From positions 15,129,115 through 15,193,114 of the forward strand of contig CM069604.1 in NCBI GenBank assembly GCA_035771175.1: DNA of 64,000 nt. Direction: 5' to 3'. The position numbers and the translations under genes were made by a program. This DNA comes from Paratinospora sagittata (lineage: Eukaryota; Streptophyta; Magnoliopsida; Ranunculales; Menispermaceae). Below are positions 46,801 to 58,742 of this stretch, in pieces; the first letter of the stretch is position 1, and every line of letters starts with the position of its first letter. The notes beneath the pieces are model-generated. The model was given only the letters and a program-made list of their open reading frames with translations. It made no database searches and was not told the origin of the DNA.

Positions 46801-48560
46801 TCTTCTTCATCAGGCACTAACCCAGCCAAAATCTCCCTATCTCCATCAGTCACAAATCTACCCCTTGTGACTGTATGGTCTGAAGCTCTACCTTGTAGTG
46901 TAAACACTGGGTGTTCGGGGACCTGAAAAATGATTCTCTTCGCGAAACAGTCGACAACTGCATGATAAGCCGCGAGCCAATCTATCCCTAAAATTGCATC
47001 AAACTCTAAAAACTCTAGGACTCGAAAGTCAATAGGCATCTCAACATCACCAATCTGAACCACACACTGGCTACAGATCATGTTCGGGTAGATCCTCTCC
47101 CCAGCTACAGTACTCACCACTAACCATGTACTAGCCCTAATGGGAGTCAAATGCAAACTATCTACCATACGTCCAGATATGAATGATAATGTAGACCCAG
47201 CATCAAATAATACATGCATAGAAGTACCACAAATAATAAGAGTACCTTCCACCAAAGTCCTGGATGCTGTCGGGTCTGGCTCAGTAGCTGCCTTCGCTGT
47301 CTCTCTGGCACTGGACTGCTGCACAAATCCCTGAGCTCTCTGAAAATTTGGACACTCAAATTTCCTATGCCCAGCCTGCCCACATTGAAAACATAAGAAT
47401 GGAGCCCTGGGCGCAGATGATCCATTCTGAGATGTCGTCACATAGCTTCCTCGGCCTCTACCTCTGCCTCGGCCAGCAGTCTGTGGGAAAAGGGGTCTCG
47501 GTGCACTCTGTGCACTCGGTGCCTGAATAGGAATCGGGACAGGAGAGGAAACCACTGGTGAGGCCATCACACCAGTTTGAACCTGGGATGCCTTACTCTG
47601 AGCACCATCAGACTGTGCTCTTCCATAAAACTTTCTCTTCCTTTCCCATCTTTCCTTCTTCCACGGAGTCTGGAACTGTCCCCCAAACTCTACTTGTGAA
47701 GTCTGTTCACCTGGAGCTGCCCGTGTAGACATACCATCAACCCGCTCAGCCAACTCATACTGTTTGGCCCTCTGGACCACTGTGGTAAAATCAGTCATCT
47801 TCGTCACAGACAAGGCTTGTCGGATCGCATGCCTTAGGTTCAAAGAAAACCTCATAATCTTGTCACTCGGCGTCTGAACTAACCCAGGGGCATAAACCGC
47901 GAGCTGCCTAAATCTGAGCTTGTACTCCCTGACTGACATGGTGCCCTGTGCGAGATTCAAAAACTCGAGTTGTTTAGCCTGTCTCTCAGTCTCTGGAACG
48001 TAAGCCTTTAAGAACAACCGTTTGAAGGTGTCCCAACTCTTCACTGCCCCCTGTGTATCCAACACTAAAAGCCACCAGTCCTCTGCATCACTCTCCAGTG
48101 TGTGAGCAGCACATAGGACTTGAGACTCCTCATCAAGCTTTAAGGAGCGACTGATCTTCTTGACATTCTTCAACCAATCTTCGGCCTTCTTCAAGTCAAC
48201 CCCACCAGTGAATTCCGTAGGTTTTAGCTTCATGAACTTCTCTAGCAGTCTGATCCGCCGATCAGTGGGGCTTTCCACAACAATAGGAGCAGGTGTATGC
48301 ATAGGCTGAGGTACAGCCATTTGAGGCCCTGCTGCCCCTGCAGCTCCACTAGCCTCGGCCCCACTAGTGCCCGCCTCCTGAGGTATTGTTTGAGGTGACT
48401 GTCGAGCAATAGCCTCAACCTCCTGCACTAACGCATGTATCTGTGAAGTTTGGGCTGCCATCAAGCGACCCTGTGCCTGAATGATCTCCTCCATCCTCCC
48501 CATCCGGTCATCATCGGATGGCCCTGTGTGTGGCTGTCCCAATCTCTCGCTCCTCCTCAT
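43839..48560 (-). pseudogene. gag-pol polyprotein of R2-a, 1,574 codons in one frame with five stops
   Basis: The ATG at 48560 (MRRSERLGQPH) opens a frame that ends at TGA 43841-43839. Gag has WLKNV, AEDWW and the MSVREYKLRFRQLAVYA block, then a CCHC knuckle from about residue 390 (CFQCGQAGHRKFEC). The protease carries D-A-G (Asp 453), not the common D-S-G or D-T-G. RT has FIDD (Asp 785/786). RNase H has YTDAS (Asp 932). Integrase has an HHCC region ending [12 protein letters not shown] (about residue 1218) and SDRDPRFTS. The end is a chromodomain (RW.FHGEEQVTWERED). In-frame stops are at 46613-46611 (Gln), 45212-45210 (Trp), 45125-45123, 44981-44979 and 43949-43947 (Gln), judged against R2-b. 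Without them it would be a single autonomous gag-pol reading frame. Confidence 0.92.
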
Positions 48561-48781
48561 TACAATCGAGAAGTAGAAATACGAGCAACCATCACACATT
48601 AAAGAATTTAAAACATTAACAAAGCCCCATAACTACCCATATCATATAATACACACAGAAAATATGATAGTAAGGCTTTTAAGTTAGTTCCTTTAAGCTT
48701 TTTAATCACCTAAATCTCTCACCCAATTCCTAGGTCAAAGTCATCTAAGTCCAATACATAGACCAAACCTAGTAAAATCAG

Positions 48782-48793
48782 GCTCTGATACCA
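48782..48793 (-). promoter_or_regulatory. Primer-binding site of R2-a (initiator Met tRNA)
   Basis: TGGTATCAGAGC on the minus strand, two bases after the LTR end (CACA at 48799-48796). Confidence 0.9.
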
Positions 48794-48795
48794 AC

Positions 48796-51733
48796 TGTGA
48801 CGACCCCGCGCCCCGGACCACCAACCCCGCAGGGAGTGGCATGCGGAATGCCGGGGTGAGACGCCCGGCGTAGGCATCTCCGACCACTCCTCAACTCCCG
48901 TGAGGTGGTTGAGACCCTACGAGCCTTATTTCAAACAACGACATAATATCAAAAGGTACTAAACAAAACTACCCACCGTTTTAATCATCAAAGACAAGAG
49001 ATAATCCATAAAAATGAACCATAAATAAAATCATCATCCCTACAATCCATTAAAATTGACATACACATAAAGTTCAAAATTGTGGGTACAAATAAAAACC
49101 GTCATATGCCCACATGGTCTATCTTACAAGTCTCAACTCACCCATACTACAATGTGGTAAGTGTTATAATTACATAATCCAAAATATAATACTTCATAAT
49201 TTAAAACACAGTTCAATCAAAATGCCTCTCAACTCACATCGAGGCCTTGGATTCTCTCGCAGGCAAGGCCCTCAAGATGTAACTACTCCTTTGCCCTTAT
49301 TCGGGACAGAAGGACCTGAAAGAGAAAAATGAGGGTGAGCCAACGGTGCCCAGTGAATAGAATTTAAATATGCTATCAATACTCATCAATAAATATCATG
49401 TATGCATGTCAATGTGTGGCATGATTAAAAGCTCATAACATATAGATATCAAGCATTTATAATAAGTTCGATGCAAGTAAAAGCTTATCAATTTGGATCC
49501 ACATTCCACATGCATTGGGTTACTAGTGCACGCCTATTTCACCGTACCGTTGATCCCAATCATGTTTATTTAGGGTTACTAGTGCACGTCTATTTCACCG
49601 TACCGTTGACCCCAATCTCTTCCTTTCCTAAAACCCTCCTATGACAAGGTTAAGTCCCCTATTAGCCAGATAGATGAGCCCAACCAAAGTCATAAGGTTT
49701 TCTCAAATCAATGCATCATTCAAAACATTAGAACACATTCGTGCTTTCAACATACAATATATAAGTGATATGATGACATAAAAGATATAATCATAAATGA
49801 AGTCTACTCACAACCAAGCCTCGCGAGAGTATTTAACCACACACGACCACCAAACCGAATCAACCCAATCAAGATCCTGAAACATACATCAATATCCTAC
49901 CATACATCAATTTTTATGCTCAATCACATAGACATTACACATCAACCCTAAATCAGCCCACATATAAACAATAGGCCTAAATCCCATCTAATCCCATCAT
50001 TCAACTCAAATCACATGACTTAGGCCTCTAATGCATAGTTCTCATTCATAAACCATTCTATTAATCAAAAATACTGATTTTCAATTCCTTAGGCATAAAC
50101 ATGCCCAAATTGGGTCACTTGATCACAAGTAGGCCTAACCCATGATATAGTCACAACCACCAAGTCAGTAGCATAATCAACCCTAATCATGCTTAATTAA
50201 ACGTAAGTTGCATCAATTCAATGATTCTAGGCCAAAAGCATCAAAAGCCCTTAAATATGAAATTTTCTATACTTAGGCCATATTGCCGATTTACACTAGG
50301 TCACCATGTTCAGCCATGTATATCACTGATTTTGCATCATGGGTTCATCAACAATGGCAACTAGGTCAACATAGTTGACATGCAAGCTATTTGGAAAGGT
50401 CTAAGTTCATATTCTAAAGTTAGGTCTAATACAAGCAACCCTACCAATTCTTCATTTAATATTCTGTTCAGATGTATCAATCTACCAACAGAAATATGTA
50501 ATCACAAAATCAACCAGACAAATTGAAGTATTTGAATAAACAAACCTTCTGTCCAAATATCAGCCCAATCCAACGGTGGACCGAAAAGATAAGTATATTT
50601 GACGAACAAGTCTCTAATTAGACAATTTCTCCTTTCCTGCTGCAAAACTCAAACTCAGATGACTATATCACACAAAATACTAAATGCATAAACATCTCTA
50701 CTGTTCAAAATACAGAAATATCAGTTATAAACTACATACCCAAATTTGATATCCATCCAACGGTAGATTGAGGAGATCTACAAGTTTGAGAGAAACGGCA
50801 TGAGAAATCCAGACTTTCCGACCAGCTTTGTTTAAGAGGTTTGATCTCTCAAACGAACCCTCTAATCAAGATCTCCACCGTTCAGAATTCCGAAATATCA
50901 GTTGTACACTACATACCCAAATTTTATATCCATCCAACGGTAGATTAAGGAGATCTAGAAGTTTGAGCGAAATTGCGCGAGAAATCCAGACTTTCCCACC
51001 AGCTTTGTTTGAGAGGTTAGATCTCTTAGACGAAACCTCTGATCAAGATCTCCACCGACAGAATGAATAACCATAAGCTAAGAACTTGCTGACAAAGTTT
51101 GAGCTCAATCTGACCATATATCGCAACGATCCAGCTCTTTGATGAAAACGTCGCAGAGATCTTCCTCCTGCAACTCCCTCCTTTCTCTTCTTCTTTCCTT
51201 TCTCTTCTTTTCTTTCTCTTTTTTTTTTCTCTCTCCACTCACCTCTTTCTAGCACTTCCTTGATTCCCTCCTTGATTCCCTCCACTCATTCTAGCACTTC
51301 CTTGAAGAAGAGAAGTGGGCATGGGACACTTGTCCACTTTCATGCACCAACCTTCACATGCGTTGGTCTCATACTACCTATACCAACCACATGTACTTTA
51401 ACCAATCTCATTCTTCGATGTATTTTAAATGTCCAATCCATTTAATACACCAAATTTTCATTCTCATTTATCATTTTATTCAATCAATCATAACCCATAT
51501 CAATTCATGGTTTAATGGGCCCATGCATAAATAATAACATATGCATTATACTTTAATTTAACATGACCCATATACAATTTATGATACACATATTTATATA
51601 CATTATCAAGCATCAACTATACAAACATTAAACAACCATCAAACAAACACCAAACATATCAAGGCAACGCATAGAGTTTGGGCAAAGTGCAATTGGGTTA
51701 TGGGCTAGATGAAATAATTTTCGGGGCGTCACA
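48796..51733 (-). repeat. 5' LTR of R2-a, complete (2,938 bp)
   Basis: It begins TGTGACGCCCCG at 51733 and ends GTCGTCACA at 48796. A TATA box is at 51600-51591. Two direct copies of about 177 bp (GAAATATCAGTT near 50714 and 50891) carry the ATCCATCCAACGGTAGATT motif. A duplication of about 56 bp (GGGTTACTAGTGCACG) lies at 49516-49625. A short pyrimidine-rich stretch is at 51170-51240. No ORF in it is convincing. Confidence 0.9.
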
Positions 51734-51772
51734 GCCCAAACATTACATTTTTTTTGTGAACAGGGTATTACA
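51734..51772 (-). repeat. R1-g: 39-bp tip of an R1 LTR
   Basis: On the minus strand it reads TGTAATACCCTGTTCAC followed by an A-run, matching the start of R1 LTRs. No PPT adjoins it; ORF0 of R1-h follows at once. It is therefore the outer end of a 5' LTR of a minus-strand R1 copy that had inserted into R1-h before R2-a landed in it. Confidence 0.75.
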
Positions 51773-53092
51773 ACAACAGTCAAGGGAACAAAGATTTCTA
51801 TCAACGTCGAAATTATTGCACGACTTATGGAGATTCCAATTGAAGATAGAATCATTGATCCACACGAACCCCAGACAGCTGTAGAGATCGCAGAGTCCAA
51901 CGAACATTTGTTCAATTCCCTCACCAAAGAGCAGTACACACAATCAACGTACACCAACCTCCCAAACAACCTCTTTAAACCATATCTTGTCTGACTTGGA
52001 AAGATCGTATTCGGCAACATCTTGCTAGAAAGGGGGACTAGAGGCACTATGTCAAGGGCTCAACTTCTTGTGTTATATTGCATAGAGAAGAAAATTAAGG
52101 TCTCCGTACCTCACATCATCATCCAACAAATGTTGAGAGTGATTCAAATCCCTTTGAGAAAGGATCTCCTCGGCTACGGAGTCTTGATCATGAGAATGCT
52201 ATAAAAGGCAAACATCAACACTTTTGATAAGTCTTCGAAGCAGATCATTGAGGCGGTTACATCATCCTCTATCTTCAAGACATATGTCACAAGTGGAGGG
52301 GCAACTGACGAGGAAGTATTCGACGCGACTTTTAATGGCGAAAAAATGAGAGATGAATATGGACGTTGTTACCGAAAAAGTCGACGCAAGATTCCTGTTA
52401 GGGAAGTACAAAATAATGAGCCAAACCAGAACCATACGTCAAACCCAGCCTCGAATGATGATCCAATCGAGCACCTGTTCATTGATGAAGATTTATTTGC
52501 CAACCTAAATCAATCTCAACCAAATCAAGATAGACAAGAAGTTCCAGCAAATCCACCTTCCTGGAACATACCAACTCAAGGTAATACTCCGTACCAAAGG
52601 TTTCCAACTCCTGAGGTACCGTATCAGCCTGTCCCACAAGTTCCAGTAAACCAACAACAACAGAATTGGGCGTCACCAAATTATGGAAGACAGGACATCC
52701 AAATAAGCCCATTATTTCAAGACTTTTTAACCCAAGCATATGCAAATGTCCAAGGGGTTCCAGTTAGGGGATCCCCATACAATCAAAACAACTACCCCTC
52801 ACCTATGAGTCACTCGTACAACCAATACTTTCCACCAATGCCTACAGCCTACCCTCCACCTATGGGACAATCGACCCATCAACCATCGATGGGACAATCG
52901 ACTAACCCATTCGAACAGTTAAATGTGATCGTATCCAGTATTGCTGAGATAAAATAGACTCAAAATGATTTGTTAACACGTATGCAAAACTTCGAAGAAC
53001 AACTAGCAAATTCTCAACCTTCTTGTAGTAGTCGTTATGTACCTAGCAGGAGGTCTAGAAGGAGCGGTAGTAGGCAGGAAAATCAAGATTGA
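51773..53092 (+). pseudogene. ORF0 of R1-h, N-terminus missing
   Basis: The frame starts within the block matching about residue 90 of R1-a ORF0 (EIIARLMEIPIEDRIIDP) and runs to TGA 53090-53092 without an observed frameshift. Stops include one before LGKIVFGNI, 52202-52204 and 52955-52957. The LLVLYCIEKKIKVSVPHII block, the Pro/Gln-rich repeats (YNQYFPP, MGQS), the coiled-coil part and the RRSRRSGSRQ tail are all recognisable. A different stop set from R1-a shows independent decay of an ancestral open frame. The role is unknown. Confidence 0.75.
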
Positions 53093-53875
53093 TTACTGGC
53101 ATTGTAAACTTTTCTTTTATATATGAATGAGAATGTTTTGTTTAAGACTACCTTTGGTGGGCCAACTTACAACCATTCTTTCTTTTGTATCACTAACTTT
53201 GGAGTGGTATGGGACAACAAAATTAGAGGATACTAAACAAAATGTGGAAGTAAGAAAACCCACGACCTTGTATGAAAAGAAACATTTGGAGAAAGTTGCA
53301 TTACTAATATTATCACTAAGTTTACACGGTATAGGACGAGTAAATTTGGACGATACTATAAGTGAACTATTGTTCAGCCGATGTTTTATAGAGACCGTGT
53401 TCATACAACTTAACTTGGTTAACACCCTTATTACCAAAGTCATGTAGTATGGGACACACGAACTTGGATAATAATCGAAAGACTAAGAGTAAGACTTTGA
53501 GTACATAAGATCGTGATAAAACGTTAGATCAGGATATTTACCGAGGCAAATCTTAGAATTCTTATGACTCGTATGGATTTTCAATGAAATATATATGTAT
53601 GTTCACAAAAAAAAAACCAGAACCAAATCATTTGAAAATACTTGCAAAGTTTTATACTTATTATATAAAAATTGTAACCTTGTTTTTACACCATGGCCAA
53701 ACATACGAGGCACATAAAATTCTTTGATTCTTCAACAAAAACCTTACACTATACTTAGAAAAATAGGTGATTTTTATATTACAGTACTCTTGAAATTGTT
53801 GCTAAGCATACTATAACATTATACTTGGCTACAGTTCCTAAATCTTGGTTTTATTTTCTCTTTTCCAGTGAGAAA
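53093..53875 (+). other. Spacer between ORF0 and gag of R1-h with splice-acceptor-like end
   Basis: These 783 bases align with the R1-a and R1-c spacers and hold no supported ORF. The end reads TTATTTTCTCTTTTCCAG (AG at 53867-53868), with a branch-like CTAAAT about 25 bases upstream, then TGAGAAA and the gag ATG. Confidence 0.6.
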
Positions 53876-55953
53876 ATGCAAACCAGGAAGAAAGGAAGGT
53901 CACGTACTGTCCGTCCAACAGAGGAGGCACCTCCTGAGATTCAGAACCAGGAACCGCTGCCTTCAACGACAGCACGAGCCACACCCGACACTGCCACTAC
54001 ATTTGGGCAGGCAGTGCCACCCCAACCCGCACCCTTTGCCATGCCATCGGGCATGAAAGTCACTGTTCAAACGACAGTTCGTGAGACCGCGGTCAGTCAG
54101 GTTTTCACTATACAGGCACCTGTGAAATCTCGGTCAGAGACTCAAACCGACCAGATTACAAAGTACAAGAGGCTACAACCTCTTACCTTTGCTGGCAGCA
54201 TTGATGCTGAAGAGGTGCAAAAGTGGCTGGATGAGTCGAAGAAGGCTCTCGATGCAATGGGAGTCGATGAGACTCGAAAGATTCCACTAGCGACCTACCA
54301 ACTTGTTGGTGGAGCAAACACATGGTGGATAACAATAAAGGAGGACCCAAGGGTCAACACCGTGGATATGACTTGGCAACAGTTCGAGTCAATGTTTATT
54401 GATGAGTATTTTCCCGACGCTGTGAAGAAGCAGAAGCGCCAAGAATTCGCTAAGTTATACCAAGCCAGCATGACCGTCAGGGCATATGCTGGCAAGTTCA
54501 AAGAATTATCGGTCTACTCTCTCTTCACCATCTCAACGGAGCAAGATCAGACTGAGAAATTCTATAATGGCCTTCGCTCTGATATTCGACAAGCCTTGTC
54601 GATCTTGGATCTTAAGATTTACAAGGAGGTTGTTGACAAGGCCATGAGATTTGAACAAGAGAAGATCATGCAGGAGTAGAGAGTTAATAAGGAAAAATGG
54701 CCCGCAACGTTTTCTTAACAGGGCTCGCAGTAGGGCAACAAGAAGAAGCCCTATTATAATCAGAACCCTGCCCTCCCAACCGCTGTTAAGAAGAATGAGG
54801 CCACAACACCTGCTGCTGAACCTTCTAACCTTGGCCATTAGGGTTTTCGCAATCATGGCCGCGGAGGTCGTCATGGCAGGGGTGGCCGTCGTAACGACAA
54901 TGGCAGAGGTGGTGGTCAGCACCACAATTAGCATGGCCAACAAAACCATCCGCAGTATCGGCCAACGTGTTACAACTGTGGCCAGAAGGGCCATGTAAAA
55001 TATGACTATCCGCACCTTCAGCAACCTATTCTCGTTGTTCCAGTCCAACAAGCACCACCTGCTGCTAATGCCCAACCCAGGTAGAACGAGCAAAACCAGG
55101 GACAACAGAACCAGGTCATAGCATTTGCCATCGCTCAACAACCCCTCCCAGACAACAATGTAGCCGAAGGTACATTTCCCTTGTTCAATACCATGGTACA
55201 TGTCTTATTCGATTCGGGTGCTATGCATTCTTTTATATCGTTTGCACTGGTAATACATTTAGGGTTGCATCCTGAGCCCACAGCAATCACACTCCATGTC
55301 ACATCACCTTTAGGATATGGTACTGAAGTTAAATTGCAGTGTTCTCAATGTGATTTTCGAATGTCAGAATAGATCATATATGCAGATCTTTTTGTGATGG
55401 ACATTGACGACTTCAATATCATCCTCGGCATGGACTGGCTCGCACCACTGAATGCGAAGATCGATTGTATGAAGAAGCAAGTTCAGTTAACCTTTCCCAC
55501 GGGGGATTTTGTCAAGATTCAGGGAACAAGGAAATGGATACACAACTCGACTGTTGCACTTCTCAAGGCACAACTTTGAGCTTTATCCCTTTGTGATGAA
55601 AATGAATCACTAGCATTGTACCCTCTCGAAGTACATGAGGTCCCGGTAATATCTGAATTCCCAACAACCTTTCTAAATGACCTTCCTAGTCTACCTCCTG
55701 TTAGGGAATTCGATTTTGAAATCAATCTCATACCTGGGACCGGGCCCATCTCAATTCCACCATACAAAATGTCAAATGTCGAGTTGGTCGAATTAGACAA
55801 ACAACTGAAGGAATTAGAGAGTCATGGCTTCATCAGAAAGAGTTCATCACCCTGGGGCGCTCCAGTTCTGTTCGTTCGCAAAAAGGATGGTTCGTTACGA
55901 CTTTGCATAGACTATTGCATGCTCAATAATGTCACCATTAAGAACAGATACCC
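53876..55953 (+). pseudogene. gag, protease and start of RT of R1-h
   Basis: The ATG at 53876 begins MQTRKKGRSRTVRP, with CAG at codon 23, so this copy has the open version of gag. The capsid-like region (GGANTWWI, FESMFIDEYF, MTVRAYAGKFKEL) is open to TAG 54677-54679. Further stops follow up to the RGG-rich linker and knuckle, where the last Cys is Tyr (CYNCGQKGHVKYDY). The protease has LFDSGAMHSFIS near 55205. RT starts ([16 protein letters not shown]) and stops at KNRYP where R2-b is inserted. All pieces share one frame. It is inactive, being both truncated and nonsense-mutated. Confidence 0.87.
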
Positions 55954-58516
55954 TGTGACGCCCCGAAAATTATTTCATCTAGCCCATAACCCAATTGCAC
56001 TTTGCCCAAACTCTATGTGTTGCCTTGATATGGTTGGTGTTTGTTTGATGGTTGTTTAATGTTTGTATAGTTGATGCTTGAAAATGTATATAAATATGTG
56101 TATTATAAATTGTATATGAGTCATGTTAAATTAAAGTATAATGCATATGTTATTATTTATGCATGGGTCCATTAAACCATGAATTGATATGGGTTAGGAT
56201 TGATTGAATAAAATGATAAATGAGAATGAAAATTTGATGTATTAAATGGATTGGACATTTAAAATACATGGAAGCATGAGATTGGTTAAAGTACATGTGG
56301 TTGGTATGGGTAGTATGAGACCAACACATGTGAAGGTTGGTGCATGAAAGTGGACAAGTGTCCCATGCCCACTTCTCTTCTCCAAGAATGTGCTAGAAAG
56401 TGAGGTGAGTGGAGGGAATCCAAGAATGTGCTAGAAAGTGAGGTGAGTGGAGAGAAAGGAAAAAAATAAAAGAAAAGAAGAGAAAGGAAAGAAGAAGAGA
56501 AAGAAAGAGGGAGTTGCTGGAGGAAAATCTCTGCGATGTTTTCATCAAAGAGCTGGAACTTTGGGATATATGGTCAGATTAAGCTCAAATTTTGTCAGCA
56601 AGTTCGTAGTTTATGGTTCTGCATTCTGAACGATGAAGATCTTGATTTGAGGTTTCTTCTAAGAGATCTAACCTCTCAAACCAAGTTGGTCGAAAAGTCT
56701 GGATTTCTCGCGCTGTTTCGCCCAAACTTATAGATCTCCTCAATATACCGTTGGATGGATATCAAATTTGGGTGTAGTTTAAAATCGATATTTCTGCATT
56801 CGGAATGGTGGAGATCTGGATTAGAGGTTTCGTCTAAGAGATCTAACCTCTCAAAGAAAGCTGGTCGGAAAGTTTGGATTTCTCGCACCGTTTCGCTCAA
56901 ACTTATAGATCTCCTCAATCTACCGTTGGATGGATATAAAATATGGGTATGTAGTTTACAACTGATATTTCTGCATTCAGAACGGTGGAGATGTTTATGA
57001 GTTAAGTATGTTGTGTGATATAGTCATCTGAGTTTGAGTATCTGCAGCAGGAAAGGAGAAATTGTCTGATTAGAGATTTGTTCATCAAAGATACTTATCT
57101 TTTCGGTCCACCGTTGGATTGGGCTGATGTTTGGACAGAAGGTTTTTTTCTTCACATACTTCAATCTGTATGGTTGATTTTGTGATTACATATTTCTGTT
57201 GGTAGATTGATACATCTGAACAGAATATTAAATGAAGAATTGGTAGGGTTGCTTGTATTAGACCCAAATTTAGAATATGAACTTAGACCTTTCCAAATGG
57301 CTTGCATGTCAACTATGTTGACCTAGTTTCTATTATTGATGAACCCATGATGCAAAATCAGTGATATACATGGCTGAACATGGTGACCTAGTGTAAATCG
57401 ACAATATGGTAGGATATTGATGAATGTTTCAGGATCTTGATTGCGTCGATTCGGTTTGGTGGTCGTGTGTGGTTAAATACTCTCGAGAGGCTTGGTTGTG
57501 AGTAGACTTTATTTATGATTATATCTTTTATGTCATCATATCACTTATATATATTCTATGTTGAAAGCATGAATGTGTTCTAATCTTTTGAATGATGCAT
57601 TGATGTGAGAAAACCTCATGACTTTTGTTGGGCCCATCTATCTGGCTAATAAGGGGACTTAACCTTGTCATAGGAGAGTTTTAGGAAAGGAAATGATTGG
57701 GGTCAACGGTACGGTGAAATAGACGTGCATTAGTAACCCTAAATAAACATGATTGGGGTCAACGGTACGGTGAAATAGACGTGCACTAGTAACCCAATGC
57801 ATGTGGAATGTGGATCCAAATTGATAAGCTTTTACTTGCATCGAACTTATTATAAATGCTTGATATCTATATGTTATGAGCTTTTAATCATGCTGCACAT
57901 TGACATGCATACACGATATTTATTGATGAGTATTGATAGCATATTTGAATTCTATTCATTGGGCACCGTTGGCTCACCCTCATTTTCCTCTTTCAGGTAT
58001 TTCTGTCCCGAATAAGGGCAAAGGAGTAGTCATATCTTGAGGGCCTTGCCTGGTAGAGAATCCAAGGCCTCGATGTGAGTTGAGAGGCATTTTGATTGAA
58101 CTGTGTTTTAAATTATGAAGTATTATATTTTGGATTATGTAATTATAACACTTACCACATTGTAGTATGGGTGAGTTGGGACTTCTAAGATAGACCATAT
58201 GGGCATATGACGGTTTTTATTTGTACCCACAATTTTGGACTATATGTGTATGCCAATTTTAATGGACTGTAGGGATTATGATTTTAATTATGGTTCATTT
58301 TTATGGATTATCTCTTATCTTTGATGATTAATACGGTGGGTAGTTTTGTTTAGTACCTTTTGATATTATGTCGTTGTTTGAGATAAGGCTCGTAGGGTCT
58401 CAACCACCTCACGGGAGTTGAGGAGTGGTCGGAGATGCCTACGCCGGGCGTCCCGCCCCGGCATTCCGCACGCCATTCCCTATGGGGTTGGTGGTCCGGG
58501 GTGCGGGGTCGCCACA
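55954..58516 (+). repeat. 5' LTR of R2-b, complete (2,563 bp)
   Basis: It starts TGTGACGCCCCG and ends GTCGCCACA before the PBS. A TATA box is at 56088-56097. Two direct copies of about 175 bp carrying CCGTTGGATGGATAT lie between about 56640 and 57000. A duplication of about 56 bp (GATTGGGGTCAACGG) is at 57695-57795, as in R2-a. It is about 375 bp shorter than the R2-a 5' LTR. Confidence 0.9.
56088..56097 (+). promoter_or_regulatory. Putative TATA box of the R2-b 5' LTR
   Basis: TATATAAATA at the conserved distance from the LTR start; it would drive the genomic RNA. No transcription start can be assigned from sequence alone. Confidence 0.6.
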
Positions 58517-58518
58517 GT

Positions 58519-58529
58519 TGGTATCAGAG
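58519..58529 (+). promoter_or_regulatory. Primer-binding site of R2-b (initiator Met tRNA)
   Basis: TGGTATCAGAG starts two bases after the LTR end. The next base is A where R2-a and R1-a have C. Confidence 0.87.
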
Positions 58530-58742
58530 ACTGATTTTACTAGGTTTGGTCTATGTATTGGACTTAGATGACTTTGACCTAGGAATTGGATGAGAGATTT
58601 AGGTGATTAAAAAGCTTAAAGTAACTAACTTAAAAGCCTTACTATCATATTTTCTGCGTGTATTATATGATATGGGTAGTTATGAGGCTTTGTTAATGTT
58701 TTAAATGTGTGATGGTTGCTCGTATTTCTGCTTCTCAGTGTC

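Larger units (their letters stand above)
42844..51733 (-). mobile_element. R2-a: chromovirus of family R2, nearly complete, minus strand
   Basis: Complete 5' LTR (51733-48796), PBS, gag-pol in one frame (48560-43839), PPT and a 3' LTR cut after 972 bp by the satellite at 42843. The short stretch 48561-48781 is leader. Five nonsense codons and no frameshift were found in gag-pol. By eye, roughly 2 percent of bases differ between the first 400 bp of the two LTRs, so the insertion is fairly recent. It inserted into the tip of an R1 LTR (R1-g), itself inside ORF0 of R1-h. Confidence 0.9.
51773..55953 (+). mobile_element. R1-h: chromovirus with ORF0, gag, protease and start of RT, plus strand
   Basis: It begins inside ORF0 (broken by R1-g and R2-a) and is cut in RT at 55953 by R2-b. 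ORF0 (to 53092), spacer and gag (from 53876) repeat the arrangement of R1-a and R1-c. Gag through RT stays in one frame with about eight nonsense codons and no frameshift seen. Confidence 0.87.
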
